From assembly GCA_033557465.1 (NCBI GenBank), contig CM066041.1:155285532-155349531 (forward strand): 64,000 nucleotides of DNA, read 5' to 3'. Below are positions 40,620 through 50,582 of the stretch, piece after piece (position 1 is the stretch's first letter; each line of letters opens with the position of its first letter). The DNA comes from Ichthyophis bannanicus. Lineage: Eukaryota; Chordata; Amphibia; Gymnophiona; Ichthyophiidae. The notes beneath the pieces are model-generated. The model was not told the origin of the DNA. It saw nothing but the letters and a program-made list of their open reading frames with translations, and made no database searches. A program made the position numbers and the translations under genes.

Positions 40620-41032
40620 GACCAGTCCCAGCATACAGCTTCTGGGACAATAAGATTCAAACATGTGACATCAAAAAGTAATGTGTGGCAGGAAGACCCT
40701 AAGGCACTGGGAGAGGGGTAAATTAGCACTAGTGTTGGCGTTCAAACCCCAAGGCACCTAGAGAGGCATCAACATTGGCTGGGAAACCCAAGACAATAAG
40801 AATAAAAAATGTAGGCACTAATGATAAGTGGGCAGGTCAGCATTGATATTCAAAGTCTCCTAGGGAACTTGGGTGCATGAAATTGGTAGCCTAGGAAGAA
40901 ATGAAAAGCACTTGGTCATTGGGGGCTTCTGTACCGTGGTGGGCAGAAGATGCCAAGGCACCACACAAAGGATAGACCAGCAGCAGCAAGAGTGGAATGA
41001 AGACTCAAGGCACCAAAAAAGGTGCAGAGGAG
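40620..41032. other. Unassigned stretch with weak internal repetition
   Basis: CCCTAAGGCACTGG, CCCCAAGGCACCTAG and ATGCCAAGGCACCAC recur at about 40,697, 40,748 and 40,951, suggesting an old degenerate repeat with AAGGCACC as core. No coding signal. Confidence 0.4.
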
Positions 41033-41120
41033 TAAGAACATAAGAACATAAGATATGCCATACTGGGTCAGACCAAGGTCCATCAAGCCCAGTATCCTGT
41101 TTCCAACAGTGGCCAATCTA
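41033..41120 (-). mobile_element. CR1-type LINE 3' end fragment
   Basis: It starts with AAGAACATAAGAACATAAGA, the reverse of the (TTATGTTC)n terminus with two repeat units. The conserved CTGGGTCAGACCAAGGTCCA block and AACAGTGGCCAATCTA follow. It is very strongly 5'-truncated (under 90 bases). Confidence 0.88.
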
Positions 41121-41888
41121 TAAGACTGGCATCTGTAGAGGAGGACACAGATCACCTAAGATATAAACTGAGATCATGGTGGATCATTTGGGTCATACCA
41201 AAGAAATGATAGCAAGAGGCAGCCGTGTCAGAGAATGAAGAAGGGTACAAACGTTTTATGGCAGGAACTTCCCCAGTAATGTCAGCATGAGGTAGCAGAA
41301 ATCAAAGAAGAACTGTGATCATTGTATTTCATTGTCAGTGCATGGCATCCCTTTCAAAACACTTTTTAACTTCTTCTGCAACATTCGTAGGAAGAGCAGT
41401 CAAAGCACATTTAACCGTTTGCCTAGGTAAAGAAAGAATTCTGTCTACATCTTTCTGGTATGGGATGCAGGTCCTCAAAGCTAGATAGCACACCAGGGTT
41501 TTTGATCCCCTGGACACTAGAGGGAGCTCTGGAGAGCTAGTGAGCATTCCAGCACTTGGTGAATTTAGGATAATACTGGATAAATTAATTCCTAAGATTA
41601 TTCTGACCTTAGGCGAGGAGTTCTGGGTTCAGGTGCTATAAATATGTTAAGTACTAGTAGCAGGGAGAACTTGCTCCTGGTACAAAAAGCTTTAGGTCAA
41701 ATTCCAGGAAGGAATCAGTAAGGTAGAAAAGGGCGCTCTAATGTTCGCGAGCCTAAGAGGTAGGCAGTTTTAGAGCCATGTTGCTATATTATGGAGTAAA
41801 GGCTGGAAGCTTATGAGACAATTAGGCTTGGTCAGGGCAAAGCTCTAGAACAGAAGCCACAGCATGAAATTTAACCTCCTGATGGGAT
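41121..41888. other. Unassigned stretch
   Basis: No element recognised. The minus-strand frame at 41,335-41,547 has no known motif. Words such as TAGAGGGAGCTCT resemble 3' parts of unclassified LINEs, but this is weak. Confidence 0.4.
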
Positions 41889-42045
41889 TAATAGAGACAT
41901 AGAAACATGACGACAGAAAAAGACCACATGGCCTATCTAGTCTGTCCTTCCATATCAACAACTACAACAGTCCACTTTTTACCTTTAGAGATCCTCTGTG
42001 TTGGTCCCATGCTTTTTTGAATTCAGTTACTGTCCAATAAAGTAG
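41889..42045 (-). mobile_element. CR1 lineage 3 LINE 3' fragment
   Basis: AGAGACATAGAAACATGACG...AAAGACCACATGGCCTATCT matches the left end of the element at 57,254 (ATAGAAACATAGCAAAATGA...GACCACATGGCTTATCT). CAACTACAACAGTCC and AGAGATCCTCTGTGTTGGTCC follow in both. It is 3'-end-only and abuts the hAT element. Confidence 0.8.
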
Positions 42046-42053
42046 GCTACAGT

Positions 42054-42422
42054 CACTGTTCCCTCTAAGCTGTGCGCGTGTGCGCGCGCACACACCTCGC
42101 CGAGCGAGCGCACATACTTTACAACAGAGCGCACAAAAATTACAGCTCTGATTCTGATAGAAAACAACACAGACGGCTTAAAATTTAAGTTATGATTGTA
42201 ATTACTAGAAATTTCCCACTTCATTTAGTAATCGTCTATTTTCATTTAATTTGATTAAAATCAATGTGGTGTACATACTGTATTCTGACTTGTAGTCAAA
42301 TTTTAAAGTATATAACTCCGAGTGTCGTTATGTGGCGCACAAAAATTTAACCTTCCTTCAAAAGCTGCACACAGCTGATATTTTATGCGCACACAACCTA
42401 CAGAAAATTAGAGGGAACATTG
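42054..42422. mobile_element. Non-autonomous hAT element, 369 bp
   Basis: Inverted ends are CACTGTTCCCTCTAA (42,054-42,068) and TTAGAGGGAACATTG (42,408-42,422), with one or two mismatches. The 8 bp duplication GCTACAGT is exact at 42,046-42,053 and 42,423-42,430. Subterminal GTGCGCGCGCAC near 42,080-42,091 and GCGCACAAAAATT near both ends are repeated in opposite orientation. There is no coding capacity. The ends are the widespread Charlie-like hAT type. Confidence 0.92.
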
Positions 42423-42430
42423 GCTACAGT

Positions 42431-42845
42431 ACACATTAACCAGAGCAGCATTAGACAACTGCATAACGAGTGGTAACGAGGGTCCTGATAAGTGCACCAT
42501 AGCAGGAACTTTAGAGCTCTGATAAGAGGGTGCAGGGGGCTGCAGCATGAGGCAGGGAGATACAAGGAGAGAAGCAATACTGCGTTACTGTCTAAGGATT
42601 TCCTCCTGGGTTAAAGGGAGGCAAAAACATGCTGATATAGGGATGTACAAGGACAGAAGCAAAAAGGAGGCCTAAGGATGCTAAATTATTAGCTGTAATA
42701 AGCTGTGGTCCTGAAGCCTTTTGTTTAATTAGAGAGGACTTACATCTTAAGGCAAGTATAAAGCCTGAAGATAAGCTGAGAATAGTGGGAATAAACTATA
42801 AGCAAGGAACCCTTATTGCTTGATTGGGAATTAGTCCTATAGTAA
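42431..42845. other. Unassigned stretch
   Basis: No recognised element. AAGAGGGTGCAGGGGGCTGCAG and AGATACAAGGAGAGAAGCA / GATGTACAAGGACAGAAGCA (about 42,560 and 42,642) show weak internal duplication. Confidence 0.4.
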
Positions 42846-42847
42846 GT

Positions 42848-44525
42848 TAAGCTGGGTGGCTGGTGGATGTGAGAATCATCTGCCAATTTGCCTGCCTGAT
42901 GCGAAGGTGGCAGGACCTCAAGTGCCACCTAGAGAACGTTCTAGATAGTGTTGGTACCACTGGCATAGGAAAGTGTGGGAGGGAGGTTCTGGAAGCCAAA
43001 TTTAGACTTTTAGGTAGAAAGCTGAACTCTGGAACTTCCAGGGTAGTGTTCTGAAAAATGTTTCCCGTTCCATGCGCAGTACCCAAGAGACAGGCAGAGC
43101 ACTAGAGTCTCAATGCGTGAATGAGATGATGGTGCAGGGAAGAGGGTTTTAGATTTGTGAGGCACTGGGAAACATTCTGGGGAAGGGGGGGGGGGCCTTT
43201 TCTGAAAGCATGGGCTCCACCTTAACTGGGATGGAACCAGGCTGCTGACATTAACCTTTAAAAAGGAAATAAAGCACCTTTTAAACTGAATGAATGAGGG
43301 AAAGCTAACAGTCGCCCAAGAGCACATGGCTCAGAATGATGTATCTTTGAAAGATACTAGCAAAATAGGGAAGTTAGGGCATCCCAACAGAGAGATTCCA
43401 ATAAAGGAAAAAGTAACCCAGATGCCTTTAAGTAAAGAGCAGAGTTCAAAGATTAGAAATTATCCATCATTTAACAGCCAGACTGTTAATATGAACAAAA
43501 AAACAAGCTTTAAAATGCCTGTATGCAAATGCTAGAAGTCTGAAAAATAAGATGGGAGAGTTAGAATATATAGCACTGAATGAGAGGTTAGATGGAAGGA
43601 GGATAATCAATGGGACACTGCAATAACAGAGTACAAATTATATCACAATTATAGGGTAGATCAAATTGGAGAGGGGTTGAGCTCTATGTTAAAGAGGACA
43701 TTGAGTCAAACAGAATAAAAATTTTGCAGGACACAAAATACACTGTGGAATCTCTATGGATAGAAATTACATGTAAAAGGGGGAATGGAATGGCAGTGGA
43801 AGTGTACTACTGCCCACTTGCCAGAATGAACAGACGGATGATGAAATGCTAATATAAATTAGGTAAGCTAACCAAAGTTTACAACATCATAACACTGGGA
43901 AATTTCAATTACCTCAATATCGATTGGATCAATGTCACATCATGACATACAGTAATAGGGAGATAAGAAGGCGCACATTGGATTGGAAAGCTTCATGGAG
44001 CAGCTGGTTCAGGAATCGACACAAGGAGAAGCTAATTAGAATGCAGAATCTAGTGCTAGAGGTATCAGTGTTGGGGTTGCATGGCAATAGTGATTTATAA
44101 CATGACAACATTTTATTTAATAAATGGAGGAAGGATAGAAAGGGAAATCCACTGTGCTAGCAATTAATTTTCAAAAAGGAGACTATTATAAAATGAGGAA
44201 AATGGTTAAGAAAAAAAAACAAAAGGAGCAACTGCAAAAAGTTTACATCAAGCCTGGGTGTTATTTAAAAATACTATCTTGGAAGCCCAGACCAGATATA
44301 TTCCATGCTGTACGAAAGATGGAAGGAACGCAAAATGACAGCTGGCAATGAAAGCATTTCTCATAAAGTGGAAAAAGGAGCCAAATGATGAAAAAACAGG
44401 CAATGACATAAGCACTAGAACTGCAGGCATTGATAAGGCAAGCAAAGAGAATTGAAAAGAAGTTTGCCGCACATATTAAAAACTTTTTCAAGTACATTCA
44501 TAGCAAATAACCTGTGAGAGAGACA
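42848..44525 (+). mobile_element. CR1-type LINE, ORF1 esterase remnant through ORF2 endonuclease
   Basis: This is the 5' part of an old CR1 copy that continues at 47,430. The first 180 bases match the esterase region intact at 52,360-52,560 (here GTTGGTACCACTGGCATAGGAAAGTGTGGG). After a 500-base linker, 43,510-44,100 codes CNARSLKNKMGELEYIAL, AITEYKLYHNYRVDQIGEG, ESLWIEITCKRGNGMAVEVY and LGNFNYLNIDW, the signature of the APE-type endonuclease. From 44,150 the post-endonuclease linker follows (NFQKGDYYKMRKMVKKKKQK). It stops at about 44,525 at a reverse L2 insertion. Numerous frameshifts make it a pseudogene. Confidence 0.82.
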
Positions 44526-45204
44526 GTAGAACCATTTATTTATTTGGCCAGTTTTGTATACCACCTTTTCCTTCAATCAAAGTGGTTAGGGATTAACAAG
44601 GGGGTGAACATTTAACAGAGGTGACAAGACATACATAAAATTCTGTGGGGGGAGGGCCAGATCTGCAGTGATGGTGCATGGTGGCTGTGTCGGCAGGTCT
44701 GCGAGGTTGGGGTTAAGGTCTTTGTTCAAAAGAGTCCCTGAACAGGTGGGTTTTGAGGGATTTGCGGAAGTCTTTGAGGTCCTCTTGTGCTCTTAGTTCC
44801 TCATGGAGGGCGTTCCATATGTCTGGCACCGAGAACGAGATGGCTCTTCTGGAGGTTGATTGCTTTGTCTTGTGGTATCCGGCTGGGGTGAGGAGTCTAT
44901 TGCTGCCTTGAGTTCGTCTGGGTCTGCTGCTGTCTCTGGTTAATATGCTTTGTAGGATTTCTGCAGAGCATTAATGAATGATTTTGAAGATGATTAGTGT
45001 TGTTTTCAATTTTGCCCATGCTATTATGGGTAGCCAATGCAGATGTTGGTGGAGTGTTGAGGTTATGTGCTCATATTTGGGCGTGCCTGTGATTATGCGT
45101 GCTGCGGTGTTTTGGACCAGTTGTAGTGGGTAATCCTTGGTATAATGAGTTTCGTAGTCCAGTATGGGAGTGATGACTGCTTGGCATACTGTGCAGAAAT
45201 GTTC

Positions 45205-46254
45205 TTAGCTGACAATCTTTAGCCGGTGGTATGCTTTCGCTGCAGTCTTTGTTATGTGGGATTGGAGGTTCAGGTTTTTGTCTATGGTGACGCCGAGATA
45301 CTTTACTTCATCCTTTGTTACGACTGACCTGTGTAGGATGTTGATTGCTTGAGGTGGTTTGAATGTTGTGCTTCTGGAAACAAACATTGCTTCAGTCTTG
45401 TCAAAGTTTATCTTGAGGTTATTGTTGGCGAGCCAAATGTTCATGTGTTCAAGGCATTTGGTTATTGCGGTTGTGTCAGGGGTGTTTAGGTCAATTGGGG
45501 TGTAAACCATAATGTCATCTGCATACAGGTGGTATTGTATGTTGTGCTGTCTGATGATACTGCATATGGGTTGGATATATGTTGAATAAAATTGATGACA
45601 GGGCCGATTCCCTGTGGTATTCCTTGTGTGGCAGGAAATTGCGCTGGTTTCTTCTCTCCACATTTTACTTGCTGTGTGTGGTTGCTTAGGTAGGAGGTGA
45701 ACCATTTCATGGTGATCTTGCGTAGTCCTATTTTTTGGAAGCGCTGGAGGAGTATGGGGTGTGATACTGTGTCAAAGGCAGCTGAGATGTCTATGAAGAT
45801 TAATAGGAAGCCGTTCTTTATGTTGTCTACCCCCTTCAGTAGGTTATTAAAGAGGGAGGTGAGCAGAGTCTCCACATTGTGATTTGGTTTGAAGCCATGC
45901 TGGTGCATGTCAAGTGGAGCATGGAGGTCCACGTGGTCCTGTAGTTTTTGCACTACTTTCTCGATGATCTTGGAGATAAATGGCAGGATGGATATTGGGC
46001 GGTAAGACTTTGGGTCGGAGGTGTTTGTTGATTTGCCTTCGAGGATTGGTCAGATGGTGGCTTGTTTTAGAGTCTGTGGGAGATGTCCTTGTTGGAGGGA
46101 CTGCTGTACGATTTTGTGTAGGTGGTGGCTTAGTTGGTTTTTGGAAGCCTCGATCCATTCCACTGGGCATGGGTCTGCTGGTGCGGCTGTTGTATTGAGG
46201 GAGGCTACAATGTGCTCTATCCAAACTATGGTTACACGATGCAAGGTTCCACAT
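45205..46254 (-). pseudogene. L2-type LINE reverse transcriptase (frameshifted)
   Basis: From the right end, the N-terminal RT part (SRTSRPMPSGMDRGFQKPTK...) leads into MQKLQDHVDLHAPLDMHQHG at 45,953 and the palm to GIPQG near 45,605. A one- or two-base shift then puts the YADD segment (YHLYADDIMVYTPIDLNTPD) in a second frame. That frame continues to KYLGVTIDKNLNLQSHITKT and AAKAYHRLKI at about 45,220. C-terminal and 3' UTR sequence follow down to 44,526. Catalytic Asp residues are retained. Confidence 0.82.
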
Positions 46255-47265
46255 TAGGAACCACCACCCAGGAAAAAGATTTAGGTGTCATTGTGGATAA
46301 CATGTTAAAACCCTCGGCCCATTGTGCAGCGGCGGCCAAGAGAGCAAATAGAATGCTAGGTATCATAAGGAAAGGAATGGAAAATAAAACAAAAGATATT
46401 ATAATGCCTCTATATCGTTCCATGGTGAGACCACACCTTAAATATTGTGTGCAATTCTGGTCGCCGTATCTTAAAAAGGATATAACTACCTAAAAGCTGT
46501 AAAATACCTTAACCCAGATCTTGTATATAGTTCCCCCAGTTAATCCAAGTTGAATGACCTTGTTTTCTGTAAATCCAGCACGGGCGTTTACCTGTGTCTG
46601 AACTAAGCTGATGTTATCTGTAAACCGAGCTGATACCAAAGAGTGAGGTATAGAAAAATAAATTAATTAATTAATTAAATAAACGTTATTAGAAAAGGTT
46701 CAGAGAAGAGCCACCAAAATGGTAAAGGGGATGGAAGGATACTCCTATGAAGAAAGGCTAAAAAGGTTAGGGCTCTTTAACCTGGAAAAGAGACGGCTGA
46801 AGGGAGCTATGATAGAAGTCTATAAATTAATGAACGGAGTGGAACAGGTAAACGTAGATCGATTGTTTACATTATCAGAATATAGAAAGACTAGGGGACA
46901 TGCAATGAAGCTACAGGGTAAACTATTTAAGACTAATAAAAAAAATATTTCTTCACTCAACGTGTAATCAAACTCTGGAATTTGTTACCGGAGGATGTAG
47001 TAAAGGCTGTTAGTGTAGCTGGGTTTAAAAAAGGTTTGGACAGGTTCCTGGAGGAAAGGTCCATAAACCACTATTAAAAGGGACCCAGGATATCACAATT
47101 TATCTAATAGTTGTAATACATCTTGACCCAATACAAGCATTGTGGAACCTGTCTCTTTTGGGGAAACTGCTAGGTACGTATGATGTAGATTGGCCACTGT
47201 TGGAAACAGGATACTGGGCTTGATGGACATTGGTCTGACCCAGTATGGCATATCTTATGTTCTTA
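46220..47265 (+). pseudogene. CR1-type LINE C-terminal half and 3' end
   Basis: It starts at NYGYTMQGSTLGTTTQEKDL and continues AKRANRMLGIIRKGMENKTK and [16 protein letters not shown]. At 46,487 an L2 tail interrupts it. From 46,685 it resumes with [20 protein letters not shown] and [15 protein letters not shown], then YFFTQRVI-like sequence in another frame. The 3' block at 47,190-47,265 ends TTATGTTCTTA. The sequence is nearly identical to the copy at 14.6-15.9 kb, indicating a young subfamily. Confidence 0.9.
46487..46684 (+). mobile_element. L2-type LINE tail inside CR1
   Basis: CTGTAAACCGAGCTGATACC and GAGGTATAGAAAAATAAATT, followed by (ATTA)n, form an L2-like 3' end. The CR1 sequence GGATATAAC / CGTTATTAGAAAAGG is broken around it. 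The L2 fragment is about 200 bases, severely 5'-truncated, and is the youngest layer of this nest. Confidence 0.8.
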
Positions 47266-47429
47266 TTTGCTGTGTTGCTTGTATAGATAAGTCATTCCAG
47301 GTTTGGTGTGGTTCTTCGCAGGCCTGGTTGTGGTCCGTTAAGGTTGGGATGTATTCTGTGCTGGGTATGTTGTTTGTTGGACTTGCGTTCTTATTCATCA
47401 CATGGTTTGCAAATTCCTTTGGGAGTTAA

Positions 47430-48925
47430 AGGGGCACTAAGAGAGGACTAGACCATAGCGGAGAGACTGAATGAATTCTATATCATCTTCAGTAATGACT
47501 GAAACAAAGAAAACTTACTCATGCCAGAAATGATATTTAAAGGTGATGTATCAGAAAAATTTAAACAAATCTAAAACCAATTTTTAAAAAAGGTTCAAGG
47601 GGTGTTCAGGCTTATCAGACTGTAATTTCCTGATGTCATTGCCATGCAAAATGGTAGAAACCATTATAAAGATCAAAATTGCTGAACATATAGAGAGTCA
47701 TGGTTTAATGGGATAAAGTCAACAGGGACTTAACCAAGGAAGTCTTGTCTCACTGATCTGTCATATTTTTTTTGAAGATGTAAATAAACAGGTAGACAAA
47801 GGAGAGCTGATTGATATAATGTATCTGGATTTTCAGAAAACCTTTGATAAGGTCCTTCATGAGAGATTCTTGAGGAAAATGTAAAAGTCATGGGATAGGA
47901 GGCAGTGCACTATTGTGGATTGGGAATTGGTCAAAAGATAGAAAACAGAGAGTAGGGCTAAATGGCCAGATTTCTCAATGGAGAAATGTGAATGTGGAGT
48001 ACCGCAGGGATCTGTGCTGGACACGTTGCTTTTTAATATATTCATAAATGACCTGGAAATGGGAACAATGAGTGAGGTGATCAGATATGCAGATGACAAA
48101 AAATGATTGTAAAAATGCAAAAGGATTGCGAAAAATGACAAAAGGACCTTGAGAAATTGGGAGACTAGGCATCCAAATGGCAGATGAAATTTAATGTGGA
48201 CAAATGCAAAAGTTATGCACTTAGGGAAGAACAATCCAAATTATAGTTACATGATGCAAGGTTCCACATTAGGAATCATCACCCAGGAAAAGGATCTAAG
48301 CATAATCTTGGATAATATATCGAAACTCTGCGGCATCCAAGAAAGCAAATAGAATGCCTGGAATCAGAGAAAGGAATGAAGAATAAAATGCTACTAGGTA
48401 GACCTGGGGAAAACCATTGCTCATCCCAGGGAATAACTAGCATGGAATTTAACTTCTTTTGGATATGATGCCAGGTAGTTATGACCTGGATTGTCATTGT
48501 TGAAAACTGGATGCTAGACTTGATGGGCCTGTGGTCTGACCTAGCCTGGGCCGGCGTGACCATTAGACGGTCACTTAGAATGCCAGTAGTCCAAGGGTGG
48601 TCCGTTGTCACCCCAACCCGGGACTTGTAGAGGCAGCGGAAGCTGTTTGTTCTTCCTCCCCCCCCTCCCCCCGATACTTATGCAAACCTCCTGTTTGCAT
48701 GGGCATGGAAACGGCTAATCAGCACAAAGCCGGACAGCGTCGCAGGTTTAGGTAAGCACCGAGGGGCTGTTTGAAGTCATTGCCACAGGTCCCGAAATGG
48801 GGCAAGAGCAGCAGCAATGAGGACAGAGGTAGGACTAGGGGGCATAGGGAATGAGGCTTGCCTAGGGTGTTTCATATCCTTGCACCAGCCCTGATCTAGT
48901 ATGGTAAATATGTCCTTATGCTTTT
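47430..48925 (+). pseudogene. CR1-type LINE, RT half (continuation of 42,848)
   Basis: GGCACTAAGAGAGGACTAGACC resumes the CR1 copy that stopped at 44,525. It codes a degraded RT: MYLDFQKTFDKVLHERFLRK (about 47,820-47,880), the WIGNWSKDRK-like segment (47,920s), CGVPQGSVLDTLLFNIFIND (about 47,995-48,055) and RYADDKK (FADD changed to YADD) at 48,085. FNVDKCKSYALREEQSKL-like sequence follows. At 48,545 a hAT element interrupts it; AGTATGGTAAATATGTCCTT (48,898-48,917) and TTATGCTTTTAG complete the decayed 3' end. This is the oldest layer of the nest. Confidence 0.83.
48545..48891. mobile_element. Non-autonomous hAT element in a CR1 tail
   Basis: The target duplication is TGACCTAG (48,537-48,544) and TGATCTAG (48,892-48,899), 7 of 8 matching. 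The host CR1 reads GGTCTGACCTAGTATGG across it. The ends CCTGGGCCGGCG and TGCACCAGCCC are imperfect inverted repeats of the CAGGGCTGG type. The interior is GC-rich with a C run near 48,657. No coding capacity. Confidence 0.78.
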
Positions 48926-49200
48926 AGAAAGCCCTCAAGACTCATATATTCAAAGACTACTTCTCAGACAGCATCACACAGCTAATCAACAATCAGTTCC
49001 TCAGTCCCTGTCCCCCTATTCTCTCTCCCTCCCCCCCTCATGCACCTTCCCATGACTACCTAAATGCTAACGATGTATCCCTAAGTTACTGTTAAATGTA
49101 TTCTCCAAGTTGATAAACCTGTTACAATGTATAACATTCTGATATAATGTAAACCGCTTTGACTTCAGGATAAAGTGGTATAGAAAAACCACTAGATACA
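48926..49200 (+). mobile_element. L2-type LINE 3' tail
   Basis: AAAGCCCTCAAGACTCATAT codes the KALKTHIFKDYF-type C-terminal end of the protein. The 3' UTR has ATGTAAACCGCTTTGACTTC and AAGTGGTATAGAAAAACC, ending in ATACATAAAT at about 49,203. It follows the CR1 tail directly, so insertion at the CR1 end is possible. Length is under 280 bases. Confidence 0.8.
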
Positions 49201-49203
49201 TAA

Positions 49204-49593
49204 ATATGCTGTTCCCAATGGCACCGCTGCATCCTGCAATGGCAGCAGCCTAGACTGGAAATGCAGCATCCAAATCACTGCCACTGCTGGCTGCCCAGAG
49301 GAGAAAACTGCCGGTGAAATCTCCCTGCTTTCCTTCTCTTTCTTCTACCAGCGTTGATCATTTGGCTAGACAGGGTAAGTTTTAAAAGGGACGCTGCTCC
49401 ATCTGGTGGACCTTGGATTTTCTTGTATTCCCTGTAATAGAATATGTATGTAATATTACGCTGCTTCCCTCCAGTGTATTTCACTTTTCTGGATTTGCGT
49501 TGCAAGTGCTTGATTATACTTTTTGAAAATGATAAATTAAAGTTAAAAAGGAGGCCACTGGTGGAGAGGGAGCGAGTAAGGGGCAGAGAGCCT
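49204..49593. other. Unassigned stretch
   Basis: No recognised gene. ATGGCAGCAGCCTAGACTGG and similar GC-balanced DNA give way to AT-rich sequence. The plus-strand frame at 49,444-49,728 has no known motif. Confidence 0.4.
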
Positions 49594-50027
49594 GGGGGCA
49601 GGGCTGGCTCAAGGGGTTGTGGCACCCTGCTCCTACATTTGCTTTTGCGCCTCCACCCCTTGGGCCAGTCTTGCAGTATGAGCTGCACAGATGGGGTAAT
49701 GTTTCAGCCAGAACAGTCACTGACATAAGTTGAATGCTGGCGCCAGCAAAAACACAGCGCAGCGTGAAGCCTCTGAACCCCTGTGCACTGCCGCCTGAAA
49801 GCATAGCAGGTCCCATCCCGATGCAACAGGAAGTCTGCACTGAAAGAGGCAGAACCGGATGCAGTCAGAGTGCAAGGATTCAGAGACTTCCTTCTTCGCT
49901 GTGCTTCCACTGCTTTACTGTTGTATTGGCATCGCAGATGATATGGCATGAGGTGGTGGTGGTGGTGAGGGTTGGGGTAGCAGAATGAGGCTTGACTATG
50001 GTGCCAATGCCCTTGCACCAGCCTGAT
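49594..50027. mobile_element. Non-autonomous hAT element
   Basis: The left end CAGGGCTGGCTCAAGGGGTT and the right end AATGCCCTTGCACCAGCCTG are imperfect inverted repeats, continued by GTGGCACC / GGTGCC just inside. It is the same family style as 48,545-48,891 and 61,665-62,096. A clean 8 bp target duplication was not found. There is a GGT microsatellite-like run near 49,952-49,965. Confidence 0.65.
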
Positions 50028-50582
50028 TCTAGAACACCAATAGAACCTCCATTTCACTGCTGTGGATTCTGACACAGAATCCCTCCCTTCAGTTACATGT
50101 AGAAAACACAGATCATTGCTTACGAAAGAATAAGAAACTACACATTAGAAACAAGTATGCAGACAAAACATGAAACGGAAAAACAGACTCTGTGTGCAGT
50201 GAAACACTGTAGAAAAAGAAACAGAAAATGCATTTCCTCCTCAACTGAACAAAATACAAAGAAATCTCTAAAAACTATGGGCTCAATTTTTGAAGGCCTT
50301 TACACGGGAAACTTCCTTAGTTATCCATGTAAAGGCCTCACACCTACACGGGTAGTATCCTTCGAAAATCCTAGCTAAGTCCCTAATGTGCCCCGGTGCT
50401 ATCCACATAGCATCAGGTCATGTTAGGGGCAGTCCAGGGCAGAGTGGGCACAGAGGAAGGGACTTTATGGGTAGCAGCAATTTTTGCCAGTGCAGAAGTC
50501 AAAATCCAGGTTATGGGGGTTGGCGGGCAGGCTATGTGCCACCAAGGTGCACAGCCTGCCTTAATCAAAATCGGGCCCTATT
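50028..50582. other. Unassigned stretch with MITE-like ends
   Basis: GGGCTCAATTTTTGAAGGCC at 50,279 and AATCGGGCCCTATTTTAC at about 50,568 resemble inverted ends of a short DNA transposon. AAGGCCTTTACACGGG and TCCATGTAAAGGCCT (50,294 and 50,323) are inverted. No coding signal. Confidence 0.4.

Larger units (their letters stand above)
44526..47429 (-). mobile_element. L2-type LINE inserted in CR1, itself split by another CR1
   Basis: The left edge is an ATTTATTTATTT tail (reverse AAAT repeats), the 3' end. Minus-strand coding runs from right to left in 47,266-47,429 and 44,526-46,219, with a plus-strand CR1 between. RT motifs: GFKPNHNVETLLTSLFNNLL, GFLLIFIDISAAFDTVSHPI, WFTSYLSNHTQQVKCGEKKP, TQGIPQGIGPV and YHLYADDIMVYTP with the YADD box, then NNLKINFDKTEAMFVSR. 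This is the L2 clade pattern. Frameshifts occur between motifs (for example near 45,600). Confidence 0.85.
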
